NCBI RefSeq assembly: GCF_900102675.1
Contig: NZ_FMYX01000012.1
Location: 62,001-126,000, forward strand
Direction of reading: 5' to 3'
Length of the DNA: 64,000 nt
From: Pseudomonas guariconensis
GTDB lineage: Bacteria; Pseudomonadota; Gammaproteobacteria; Pseudomonadales; Pseudomonadaceae
Part shown: positions 1-7,199 of the stretch, in pieces
Layout of the letters: each line of letters opens with the position of its first letter
Numbering within the stretch: the first letter of the stretch is position 1
Program-made: the position numbers and the translations under genes
The notes under the pieces: model-generated
Told to the model about the DNA's origin: nothing
What the model saw: the letters and a program-made list of their open reading frames with translations, nothing else
Database searches by the model: none

Positions 1-1518
1 CTGGGCGACAACCGGCCTGGCGGCTGGCTGGCCTATCTGCGCCAGCGCGGCTGGCTGCGCAGCTTCAAGGCCGAGCCCCTTTATGTTCATGCCGGGCAGT
101 TGCTGTGGAGCGCCCAGCTACAGGTAAGCGAAGACGCCTCGCAAGATGAGATCCTGGCCTCGCTCCAAGGCTGGCTGGGCTTTCTGCGCCAGACCGATCA
201 CAACGCACTGAACCGCACACATGCCCAGTTGCAGCAACGTCGCGCATACACGGCCAGCGCTCTGGAACTGGCGCGCCGGGATAGCACAGGTCTGCCCTTT
301 CGCCACCTTGACGAGCAGGGCCTCGCGGCCTTGCGCACGCTGCTGGACAGCCTGCCGCACCGCGACCATGGCCACTGGCAACTAGCGCCCGCGGACCCCC
401 TTTTGCTGGCAACCCTGCCTCGCCATGCGCGCGTAGCCCTGCCCGCGAGCCTCGCGATCAGCGATGCCTTGCCCGCTTCACGCCGCTTTGCCGCGCTCTA
501 CCTGCGCTGGCACGTCAGCTCTCCCTTGGGCCAGCGCTTCCAACCCCTGCTCGAGCATTCGTTACAGCCGCTGGTCGAACGCGCCAAGCGGGCGTCATTG
601 CAGTTGGATTTCACGGCGAGCGGCAATGCCTGGCAATTGCACTGCGCAGGTGCACCACAAGCGGTGATACGCGCACTCGACGAAGCCCTCCCGCTGCTAC
701 GCCGACCTGGCGTGGATGACTGGATATCACCATCGGCGTCCAAGCCTGCGTTGGTTCCGATCCGCGCGTTGCTTCAGGCCCTGCCCGATGCGATCCGGCA
801 CGACCCGTCTCGACAGCCCGATGACACAGTGCTGGACCAAGCCTCGCTTGACGTGCTCTGGCAAACCGCTCGCTGGCAGGGCTTGGCGGTGGGGTTCGCC
901 GCGGCCGAGCAGTCAGCGCTGGCTGCAGCACTGCAGGGAGTGATGGGCACGCCTGAAACGCGCCATGCCCCTCCATCGCTCATGGGTCGTCGTTGGCATG
1001 CGCTACAGACCCCAGGCAGCGAACCGGCGCTGTTGCTGTTCTGCCCACTGCCCGCGCACCAGCAAGCCGCTGGCCGTCTGCTCGCCCACTTGCTGCAAGG
1101 CCCGTACTATCAGCGTCTGCGAGTCGAATTGCAGTTGGGCTACGCCGTGTTCAGTACCTTTCGTCAGGTCGAAGGTGTCTGCGGGCTGCTCTTCGGCGTG
1201 CAGTCGCCCAAGGCCAGCCATGCAAAGATCCTCGACCATATCCTGCATTTGCTCGGGCAGAACCTGCCGCTCGACGTGCAAGCCCGCGAAAACCTCGCCG
1301 CTCAATTTGAAGAAAATGCCATGAACAATGGCGATGTCGCGCAATGGGCATGGCAGACACACCTGGCTATACAAGCCGACGATCTTGCTGCGCTAAGGCG
1401 GTCTATCCTGACGACAGAGCAAACGCATCTGGATCGGCTCAGGCAGGCCCTGGTGACAGCCGAGTATGGCTGGGTGTGCCTGGCCAACGCCCCGGCGCCG
1501 GATGCCAGTTGGCACTGA
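1..1518 (+). CDS. pqqF: Coenzyme PQQ biosynthesis M16-type peptidase PqqF, C-terminal part
   Basis: The reading frame is open from the first base, so the gene begins outside the window; 505 residues are visible. The sequence fits the C-terminal half of an M16 (insulinase/pitrilysin-like) peptidase: it includes a segment (around GPYYQRLRVELQLGYAVFST) typical of the inactive-half domains of this family, where the RxxLQxGY pattern helps form the peptide chamber. The zinc-binding HxxEH motif of the family is not present here and would lie upstream. PqqF is thought to trim the PqqA peptide after the Glu-Tyr crosslink is made. It is followed 167 bp later by pqqA in the same direction. Partial gene; function assigned from position before pqqA plus family features. 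Confidence 0.9.
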   Translation: MGDNRPGGWLAYLRQRGWLRSFKAEPLYVHAGQLLWSAQLQVSEDASQDEILASLQGWLGFLRQTDHNALNRTHAQLQQRRAYTASALELARRDSTGLPFRHLDEQGLAALRTLLDSLPHRDHGHWQLAPADPLLLATLPRHARVALPASLAISDALPASRRFAALYLRWHVSSPLGQRFQPLLEHSLQPLVERAKRASLQLDFTASGNAWQLHCAGAPQAVIRALDEALPLLRRPGVDDWISPSASKPALVPIRALLQALPDAIRHDPSRQPDDTVLDQASLDVLWQTARWQGLAVGFAAAEQSALAAALQGVMGTPETRHAPPSLMGRRWHALQTPGSEPALLLFCPLPAHQQAAGRLLAHLLQGPYYQRLRVELQLGYAVFSTFRQVEGVCGLLFGVQSPKASHAKILDHILHLLGQNLPLDVQARENLAAQFEENAMNNGDVAQWAWQTHLAIQADDLAALRRSILTTEQTHLDRLRQALVTAEYGWVCLANAPAPDASWH

Positions 1519-1591
1519 ATCCAGCCGGATTGTTACGGGGACTGCAACGGCACTTTTCGAATAATTAACCTTTCGGTACAAATTTTTCTTG

Positions 1592-1679
1592 TAAGATAGC
1601 GCAATCTCAGTCAATGGAACCTCCTCCCCAAGGCGGCGCCAAACAAGTAACTGACCACCCAACCCCATCCGGAAGGAGA
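1592..1679 (+). promoter_or_regulatory. Candidate pqqA promoter element and ribosome-binding site
   Basis: The gap between pqqF and pqqA is AT-rich compared with its surroundings. It carries a TAAGAT hexamer at 1592-1597 that could be a -10 element; I see no convincing -35 at the right spacing. A strong Shine-Dalgarno GGAAGGAGA lies at 1671-1679, seven bases before the pqqA start. A separate strong promoter for pqqA is expected because the precursor peptide is needed in excess. The promoter call is weak, the ribosome-binding site is clear. Confidence 0.4.
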
Positions 1680-1685
1680 ACGCCC

Positions 1686-1757
1686 ATGTGGACCAAACCT
1701 GCTTACACTGACCTGCGTATCGGCTTCGAAGTGACCATGTACTTCGCCAACCGCTAA
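1686..1757 (+). CDS. pqqA: PQQ precursor peptide PqqA
   Basis: A 23-residue peptide beginning [10 protein letters not shown] and ending in FANR. It holds the conserved Glu15 and Tyr19 (ExxxY spacing) whose side chains become the carbon skeleton of pyrroloquinoline quinone. PqqE crosslinks these two residues while PqqD holds the peptide, and peptidases then release the linked amino acids. An excellent ribosome-binding site (GGAAGGAGA) precedes the ATG. The gene is followed directly by a hairpin that probably keeps pqqA mRNA more abundant than the rest of the operon. The length matches the family. Confidence 0.97.
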
Positions 1758-1774
1758 GCATCGCTGCGATTAGA

Positions 1775-1806
1775 CGCCTCGGTCCGCCGGGGCGTTTGCG
1801 TTTTTT
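1775..1806 (+). terminator. Hairpin between pqqA and pqqB (partial terminator)
   Basis: Stem CGCCTCGG (1775-1782) pairs with CCGGGGCG (1787-1794) with one G-U pair and a four-base loop, followed by TTTGCG and a run of six T. It lies 17 bp after the pqqA stop and 30 bp before pqqB. It is a good intrinsic terminator or attenuator that would let pqqA be made in excess, with readthrough into pqqB. Confidence 0.75.
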
Positions 1807-1835
1807 GGCAACGGTTTTTCGGATAGAGAGCAGCC

Positions 1836-2747
1836 ATGTACATCCAGATTCTCGGTTCCGCCGCCGGTGGCGGGTTTCCTCAGTGGAACTGCAATTGCGC
1901 CAACTGCAAGGGCTACCGCGATGGCACCTTGCGCGCCACCGCGCGTACCCAGTCCTCCATTGCACTGTCGGACGATGGCGAGCACTGGGTCCTGTGCAAC
2001 GCCTCGCCGGACATACGTGCCCAGCTCCAGGCCTTCGCGCCAATGCAGCCAGCCCGCGCCCTGCGCGATACCGGTATCGACGCGATCGTCCTGCTCGACA
2101 GCCAGATAGACCACACCACCGGCCTGCTCAGCCTGCGCGAAGGCTGCCCGCACCAAGTCTGGTGCACCGAGATGGTCCACCAGGACCTGACCACCGGCTT
2201 CCCGCTGTTCACCATGCTCAGCCACTGGAATGGCGGTCTGGTGTGGAACCGCATCGAGCTCGAAGGCAGCTTCGTCATCCCAGCCTGCCCGAACCTACGG
2301 TTCACCCCCTTCCCCTTGCGCAGCGCCGCGCCGCCCTATTCGCCCCACCGCTTCGATCCACATCCGGGAGACAACCTCGGCCTGCTGGTGGAAGACACCC
2401 GCACCGGCGGCAAGCTGTTCTATGCCCCGGGCCTGGGCCAGGTCGACGACAAATTGCTGCAGATGATGCAGGGCGCCGATTGCCTGCTGGTCGATGGCAC
2501 CCTGTGGGAGGATGATGAAATGCAACGCCGCGGTGTCGGCACCCGTACCGGCCGCGAGATGGGCCACCTGGCGCAGAACGGTCCGGGTGGCATGCTCGAG
2601 GTGCTGGACGGCTTCTCGCGTCAGCGCAAGGTGCTCATCCACATCAACAACACCAACCCGATTCTCGATGAGGACTCACCCGAGCGGGCCGAAGTGCAAC
2701 GCCGCGGCGTGGAAGTGGCCTACGACGGCATGAGCATCGAGCTGTAA
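1836..2747 (+). CDS. pqqB: Coenzyme PQQ biosynthesis protein PqqB
   Basis: 303 residues, the usual PqqB length. It belongs to the metallo-beta-lactamase fold: the N-terminus carries a CxCxxC zinc motif (Cys19, Cys21, Cys24) and a DHTTGLL segment near residue 90 replaces the classic HxHxDH motif. PqqB is a cytoplasmic oxidoreductase that hydroxylates the diamino-acid intermediate made from the PqqA crosslink before PqqC acts. The ATG follows the pqqA hairpin and is preceded by a weak GAGAG site. The next gene, pqqC, begins 88 bp downstream after a REP-like palindrome, an unusually wide gap for this otherwise tight operon. Confidence 0.95.
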   Translation: MYIQILGSAAGGGFPQWNCNCANCKGYRDGTLRATARTQSSIALSDDGEHWVLCNASPDIRAQLQAFAPMQPARALRDTGIDAIVLLDSQIDHTTGLLSLREGCPHQVWCTEMVHQDLTTGFPLFTMLSHWNGGLVWNRIELEGSFVIPACPNLRFTPFPLRSAAPPYSPHRFDPHPGDNLGLLVEDTRTGGKLFYAPGLGQVDDKLLQMMQGADCLLVDGTLWEDDEMQRRGVGTRTGREMGHLAQNGPGGMLEVLDGFSRQRKVLIHINNTNPILDEDSPERAEVQRRGVEVAYDGMSIEL

Positions 2748-2763
2748 CGAAGCTGCTCGGCCC

Positions 2764-2801
2764 TTGTGGGAACGGGTTCACCCGCTCCCACAGGCGGCGA
2801 A
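2764..2801. repeat. REP-like palindrome inside the pqq operon
   Basis: TGTGGGAACGGG (2765-2776) and CCCGCTCCCACA (2781-2792) form a nearly perfect inverted repeat around TTCA, followed by GGCGGCGAAG. This is the core arrangement of the P. putida REP family seen elsewhere in the window (6802-6873, 54256-54282, 62653-62768). It sits between pqqB and pqqC and could stabilise the 3' end of the upstream message or attenuate pqqC. Confidence 0.7.
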
Positions 2802-2835
2802 GTCAGCCGATAGTGCGTTCTATGGGAGTCAATTG

Positions 2836-3591
2836 ATGAACGATGCACGACCCATGTCCCCTGCCGAATTCGAGCAGGCCCTGCGCGCCAAGGGCGCCTA
2901 TTACCACATCCACCACCCCTACCACGTGGCGATGTACGAAGGCCGCGCCACCCGTGAACAGATTCAGGGCTGGGTGGCCAACCGCTTCTATTACCAGGTC
3001 AACATTCCGATGAAGGATGCGGCGATCCTGGCCAACTGCCCCGACCGCGAAGTACGCCGCGAGTGGATCCAGCGCCTGCTCGACCACGATGGCGCACCGG
3101 GCGAGGACGGCGGCATCGAAGCGTGGCTGCGCCTGGGCCAGGCCGTGGGCCTGGACCCGGACCAATTGCGCTCCCAAGCGTTGGTACTGCCGGGCGTACG
3201 CTTTGCCGTGGACGCGTACGTCAACTTCGCCCGCCGCGCCAGTTGGCAGGAGGCCGCCAGCAGTTCGCTGACCGAGCTGTTCGCCCCGCAGATCCACCAG
3301 TCGCGTCTGGACAGCTGGCCCACGCACTACCCCTGGATCGACCCGGCCGGGTACGACTATTTCCGCACCCGCCTGGGCCAAGCCCGGCGCGACGTGGAGC
3401 ACGGCCTGGCGATCACCCTGCAGCACTACACGACCCGCGAGGGGCAGTACCGCATGCTGGAGATCCTGCAATTCAAGCTGGATATTCTCTGGAGCATGCT
3501 CGATGCCATGAGCATGGCCTATGAACTGAAACGCCCGCCTTACCACACCGTCACGGCTGAGCGGGTCTGGCACAAGGGGATCGCCCTATGA
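2836..3591 (+). CDS. pqqC: Pyrroloquinoline-quinone synthase PqqC
   Basis: 251 residues, the family length. PqqC is a cofactorless oxidase with a TenA/heme-oxygenase-like helical fold that catalyses the last step: ring closure and eight-electron oxidation to PQQ using oxygen. Features seen include the N-terminal YYHIHHPYHV segment and the histidine- and tyrosine-rich active-site helices (VANRFYYQVNIPMKDA, ITLQHYTTREGQ). I chose the ATG at 2836 (MNDARPMSPAEF) because GGGAG lies just upstream; the open frame extends to 2764, but that extension translates the REP palindrome. The stop overlaps the pqqD start by 4 bp. Confidence 0.96.
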   Translation: MNDARPMSPAEFEQALRAKGAYYHIHHPYHVAMYEGRATREQIQGWVANRFYYQVNIPMKDAAILANCPDREVRREWIQRLLDHDGAPGEDGGIEAWLRLGQAVGLDPDQLRSQALVLPGVRFAVDAYVNFARRASWQEAASSSLTELFAPQIHQSRLDSWPTHYPWIDPAGYDYFRTRLGQARRDVEHGLAITLQHYTTREGQYRMLEILQFKLDILWSMLDAMSMAYELKRPPYHTVTAERVWHKGIAL

Positions 3592-3863
3592 GTTTCGACC
3601 GCAAGCAAGTCCCCGCCTGGCGCCCGGGCTATCGTTTCCAGTACGAGCCTGCGCAAAAAGGCCATGTCCTGCTATACCCCGAGGGCATGATCAAGCTCAA
3701 TGAGAGCGCTGGCCTGATCGGCGCGCTGATCGACGGTGAGCGCGATGTGGCGGCGATCATCGCCGAGCTCGAGGGTCAGTTCCCGGATGTCCCGCAAGTC
3801 GCCGAAGACATCGAGCAGTTCATGGAGGTGGCCCGTGCCGAACACTGGATCGTCCTCGGCTGA
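3588..3863 (+). CDS. pqqD: PQQ biosynthesis peptide chaperone PqqD
   Basis: 91 residues, typical of PqqD. It is a small RRE-type (RiPP recognition element) winged-helix protein that binds PqqA and presents it to the radical SAM enzyme PqqE. The pattern (hydrophobic N-terminal strand, VLLYPEGMIKLNESA, then the helical ALIDGERDVAAIIAELE segment) matches the family. Its start codon ATGA overlaps the pqqC stop, and pqqE begins 1 bp after its own stop, so the three are very likely translationally coupled. Confidence 0.96.
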   Translation: MSFDRKQVPAWRPGYRFQYEPAQKGHVLLYPEGMIKLNESAGLIGALIDGERDVAAIIAELEGQFPDVPQVAEDIEQFMEVARAEHWIVLG

Positions 3864-3864
3864 A

Positions 3865-4995
3865 ATGCCAGCCAAGCCCGAAGTCGGTCTGCCGCTGTGG
3901 CTGCTCGCCGAGCTCACCTACCGCTGCCCTTTGCAATGCCCGTACTGCTCCAACCCGCTGGATTTCGCCCGGCAGGGTCAGGAGCTCAGCACCGAACAGT
4001 GGTTCCGGGTGATGGCCGAGGCCCGCGAGCTGGGGGCGGCCCAACTGGGCTTCTCCGGCGGCGAGCCGCTGGTACGCCCGGACCTGCCCGAGCTGATCGG
4101 CGAAGCCCGCCGCCTGGGCTACTACACCAACCTGATCACCTCCGGCATCGGCCTGACCGAGCAGAAGATCGCCGCCTTCAAGCAGGCCGGGCTGGACCAC
4201 ATCCAGATCAGCTTCCAGGCCAGCGACGAGCAGGTGAACAATCTGCTGGCAGGCTCCCGGAAGGCCTTCGCCCAGAAGCTGGAGATGGCCCGCGCAGTGA
4301 AGGCCCATGGCTATCCCATGGTGCTCAACTTCGTCACCCACCGGCACAACATCGACAAGATCGACCGCATCATCGAGCTGTGCATCGCCCTGGAAGCGGA
4401 TTTCGTAGAACTCGCCACCTGCCAGTTCTACGGTTGGGCGCACCTCAACCGCCTGGGGCTGTTGCCGACCCGCGCCCAACTGGAACGGGCCGAGCGCATC
4501 ACCAACGAATACCGCGAGCAACTCAAGGCCGCGGGCAACCCCTGCAAGCTCATCTTCGTCACCCCGGATTACTACGAGGAACGCCCCAAGGCCTGCATGA
4601 ACGGCTGGGGCAGCCTGTTCTTGACCATCACGCCCGATGGCACCGCCCTGCCCTGCCACGGCGCACGTCAACTGCCGGTGCAATTCCCCAACGTGCGCGA
4701 CCACGATCTGCGGCATATCTGGTACGACTCCTTCGGTTTCAACCGCTTCCGTGGCTACGACTGGATGCCCGAGCCCTGCCGCTCGTGCGACGAGAAGGAA
4801 AAGGACTTCGGCGGCTGCCGCTGCCAGGCCTTCATGCTCACAGGCGATGCCAGCAACGCCGATCCGGTGTGCGCCAAATCCCCTGATCACGGCATCATTC
4901 TCAAGGCCCGTGAAGAAGCGCAAACCGCCCAGTTGACCATCGAAGAGATGACCTTCCGCAATGAGCGCAATTCACGAATCATCACCCGCGGCTGA
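3865..4995 (+). CDS. pqqE: PqqA peptide cyclase, radical SAM enzyme PqqE
   Basis: 376 residues. The radical SAM motif CxxxCxxC is at Cys21, Cys25 and Cys28 in LTYRCPLQCPYC. The C-terminal SPASM region carries the cysteines for auxiliary iron-sulfur clusters (LPCHGARQ, EPCRSCDEKEKDFGGCRCQ). PqqE forms the carbon-carbon bond between Glu15 and Tyr19 of PqqA. The ATG at 3865 follows the pqqD stop by one base; an in-frame extension to 3736 overlaps most of pqqD and was discarded. The last 35 bp overlap the next gene. Confidence 0.96.
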   Translation: MPAKPEVGLPLWLLAELTYRCPLQCPYCSNPLDFARQGQELSTEQWFRVMAEARELGAAQLGFSGGEPLVRPDLPELIGEARRLGYYTNLITSGIGLTEQKIAAFKQAGLDHIQISFQASDEQVNNLLAGSRKAFAQKLEMARAVKAHGYPMVLNFVTHRHNIDKIDRIIELCIALEADFVELATCQFYGWAHLNRLGLLPTRAQLERAERITNEYREQLKAAGNPCKLIFVTPDYYEERPKACMNGWGSLFLTITPDGTALPCHGARQLPVQFPNVRDHDLRHIWYDSFGFNRFRGYDWMPEPCRSCDEKEKDFGGCRCQAFMLTGDASNADPVCAKSPDHGIILKAREEAQTAQLTIEEMTFRNERNSRIITRG

Positions 4996-6793
4996 TTTCA
5001 GCGCCGCCCAGGCGGTCGCGGCCAGCACCGATTTCGCTGAGCTCAAGGTCGGTGCCAGCGGCGTATTCTGGAACGAATTCCGCCCCGCCGATGGCGCCTG
5101 CCGCCTCTGGCATTGGCGCAACGAGCAGGCCCACTGCCTGACGCCGGACGGCTTCAGCGCCCGCAGCCGCGTCTATGAATACGGCGGCGGCAGCTTCTGC
5201 CTTGGCGGCGACGGCGTGGTGTTCGTCAATGAAGCCGACCAGCAACTCTATACCCAGGCCCTCGATGGCTCCCCACCGCGTCCGCTGACCCAGGATGCGC
5301 AGTGCCGCTATGGCGATGTGCTGTGGCATGCGCAACGGGTATTAGCGGTCGAGGAGCGCCATGGTGTGTCGGTCGAGCATCGGCTCGTGGCCATCGGGCC
5401 CGAGGGGCGCGAAGTATTGGCCGAAGGGGCTGATTTTTATGCCTCGCCCACCCTCAGCGACGATGGACAGCGCCTGGCCTGGATCGAGTGGGACCGCCCC
5501 GCGCAGCCCTGGACCCAAACACGCCTGATGTGCCAGGCGCGCAACCATGACGGTCGTTGGGGAGCAGCGTTTTGCCTGGCAGGGCATGGGACGCGGGAGG
5601 TTTCACTGCAACAACCGCGCTTCGATGCCCAAGGGCAGCTCTACTGTCTCTCTGACCAAAATGGTTTCTGGCAACCCTGGGGCGAGCTGGGTGGCACCTG
5701 GCAAGCCTTGCCTGCCGCAGCCGCCGACCATGCCGCCGCACCTTGGCAACTGGGCGCCAGCTCCTGGCTGCCGATCGGGCCGCAAGCGTACCTCGCCAGC
5801 TGGTTCGAGGATGGATTCGGGCTGCTGGGACTGTACGGCGAAGATCGTCAGGTTCAGCGCCTGGGCCGTGAATACACGCGCTTTCGCAGCCTCGCCGCGG
5901 ATGACGGGCATGTCTATGCCATCGCCGCCTCGCCCCTGACCCCGCCTGCGGTCGTCGCGTTCGATCGGCACACCGGCCGGAGCAGGGTACTTGCCGGCGG
6001 TGGCCTTGCGTTACCCGCCGACCGGGTCAGCCGCCCGCGCCCCATCCACTACCCCAGTGGCGATGGCCAGGCCCATGGCTTCTTCTACCCTGCCGTTGGC
6101 GCCGAAACCCCTTCGCCACTGGTGGTGTTCATCCATGGCGGACCGACCTCGGCCTGCTACCCGGTGTTCGATGCACGCATCCAGTACTGGACCCAGCGCG
6201 GTTTCGCCGTGGCCGACCTCAACTACCGGGGCAGTACCGGCTATGGCCGTGCCTATCGCCAGGCCCTGCACCTCAACTGGGGCGAGCTCGATGTGCAGGA
6301 TGCCTGCGCCGCCGTCGACCATCTGGCCAAACTCGGCCTGGTCGACCCGCGTCAAGCCTTCATCCGCGGCGGCAGTGCCGGGGGCTACACCACGCTGTGT
6401 GCCTTGGCCTTCCATGATGTGTTCCGCGGGGGGGCGAGCCTCTATGGGGTCAGCGACCCGGTCGCCCTCGACCAGGCCACCCACAAGTTCGAAGGCGATT
6501 ACCTGGGCTGGCTGATCGGTGATCCGCAGCTCGACCATGAACGCTATCGCCAACGCACGCCGTTGCTACACGCTGCCCAGATCAAGGTGCCGGTGATCTT
6601 CTTCCAGGGCGAGCTGGACGCCGTGGTAGTGCCCGAACAGACCCGTGCCATGCTGGCCGCGCTCAAGGCCAATGGCATCGAAGCCGAAGGGCACTTCTAT
6701 GCCGGTGAGCGGCACGGGCTGCGCAAGGCGCAGAACCTGGCGCACGCGTTGGAGGAAGAATGGAAGTTCTATTGCCGGGTGCTGGGGCGATAG
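4961..6793 (+). CDS. S9 family peptidase (prolyl oligopeptidase-like) of the pqq operon
   Basis: 610 residues: an N-terminal propeller-like region followed by an alpha/beta-hydrolase domain. The catalytic serine is Ser472 in RGGSAGGY, with probable Asp553 (GELDAVV) and His585 (ERHGLR) completing the triad. No signal peptide is seen, so it should be cytoplasmic. The gene overlaps pqqE by 35 bp. Similar peptidase genes follow pqqE in other fluorescent pseudomonads, where I recall the name pqqM. A role in processing the crosslinked PqqA or its leader is plausible but is inference from position; the family otherwise cleaves short peptides. Confidence 0.88.
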   Translation: MSAIHESSPAADFSAAQAVAASTDFAELKVGASGVFWNEFRPADGACRLWHWRNEQAHCLTPDGFSARSRVYEYGGGSFCLGGDGVVFVNEADQQLYTQALDGSPPRPLTQDAQCRYGDVLWHAQRVLAVEERHGVSVEHRLVAIGPEGREVLAEGADFYASPTLSDDGQRLAWIEWDRPAQPWTQTRLMCQARNHDGRWGAAFCLAGHGTREVSLQQPRFDAQGQLYCLSDQNGFWQPWGELGGTWQALPAAAADHAAAPWQLGASSWLPIGPQAYLASWFEDGFGLLGLYGEDRQVQRLGREYTRFRSLAADDGHVYAIAASPLTPPAVVAFDRHTGRSRVLAGGGLALPADRVSRPRPIHYPSGDGQAHGFFYPAVGAETPSPLVVFIHGGPTSACYPVFDARIQYWTQRGFAVADLNYRGSTGYGRAYRQALHLNWGELDVQDACAAVDHLAKLGLVDPRQAFIRGGSAGGYTTLCALAFHDVFRGGASLYGVSDPVALDQATHKFEGDYLGWLIGDPQLDHERYRQRTPLLHAAQIKVPVIFFQGELDAVVVPEQTRAMLAALKANGIEAEGHFYAGERHGLRKAQNLAHALEEEWKFYCRVLGR

Positions 6794-6801
6794 ACATCGG
6801 A

Positions 6802-6873
6802 GGCCTTTTCGCGGGTAAAACCGCTCCCACAAGACGGGCAATGAGCCGTGGGGGAGCAGGCTTACCCGCGAAG
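6802..6873. repeat. Inverted REP pair (BIME-like)
   Basis: Two REP units face each other: TTCGCGGGTAAAACCGCTCCCACAAG at 6808-6833, and its inverted counterpart running GTGGGGGAGCAGGCTTACCCGCGAA at 6848-6872. The pair lies between the convergent S9 peptidase and the PMP3-like gene and may act as a bidirectional transcript end. Confidence 0.75.
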
Positions 6874-6875
6874 TG

Positions 6876-7034
6876 TCAGCGCTTGGCGATGATATACACC
6901 GCGTGCACGATGCCCGGAATGTAACCCAGCAATGTCAGCAGAATGTTCAGCCAGAACGCGCCGCCGAACCCGACCTGGAGGAATACGCCCAGTGGCGGCA
7001 GGATGATAGCGATGATGATGCGGATGAAATCCAT
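6876..7034 (-). CDS. YqaE/Pmp3-family small membrane protein
   Basis: 52 residues with two hydrophobic helices: roughly residues 3-20 (IRIIIAIILPPLGVFLQVG) and 27-48. The PPLGVFLQVGF and NILLTLLGYIPGIVHAVYII patterns are hallmarks of the PMP3/YqaE (UPF0057) family, linked in several organisms to membrane potential and salt or cold stress. I chose the ATG at 7034 because AAGGAGAGA sits just upstream; a nine-residue upstream extension is unlikely. Its 3' end runs into the REP pair. Single-gene unit by the look of it. Confidence 0.88.
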   Translation of the reverse strand: MDFIRIIIAIILPPLGVFLQVGFGGAFWLNILLTLLGYIPGIVHAVYIIAKR

Positions 7035-7108
7035 GTTCGTCTCTCCTTGGAAGGGTTTCAAAAGAGACTAGCCGGGCCACGCCAGGGTTCCATGACCAAG
7101 CGCCAGGC

Positions 7109-7148
7109 AAAAAAAACGCCCCGAGCCAAATACTGCTGGCCAAGGGCG
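7109..7148 (-). terminator. Intrinsic terminator of the aminotransferase gene
   Basis: On the minus strand CGCCCTTGGCCA pairs with TGGCTCGGGGCG (12 positions, one mismatch, two G-U) around an eight-base loop, followed by eight T. It lies about 50 bp after the stop of the aminotransferase gene. Confidence 0.85.
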
Positions 7149-7199
7149 ATGCGCAGGAACGCGAGACGGTTCGGTGAAATTCGTGGCGCCCGGGGCCGG

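Noticed and set aside
2764..2835. 24-codon N-terminal extension of pqqC
   Set aside because: It translates the REP palindrome; the ATG at 2836 has its own ribosome-binding site and gives the family length.
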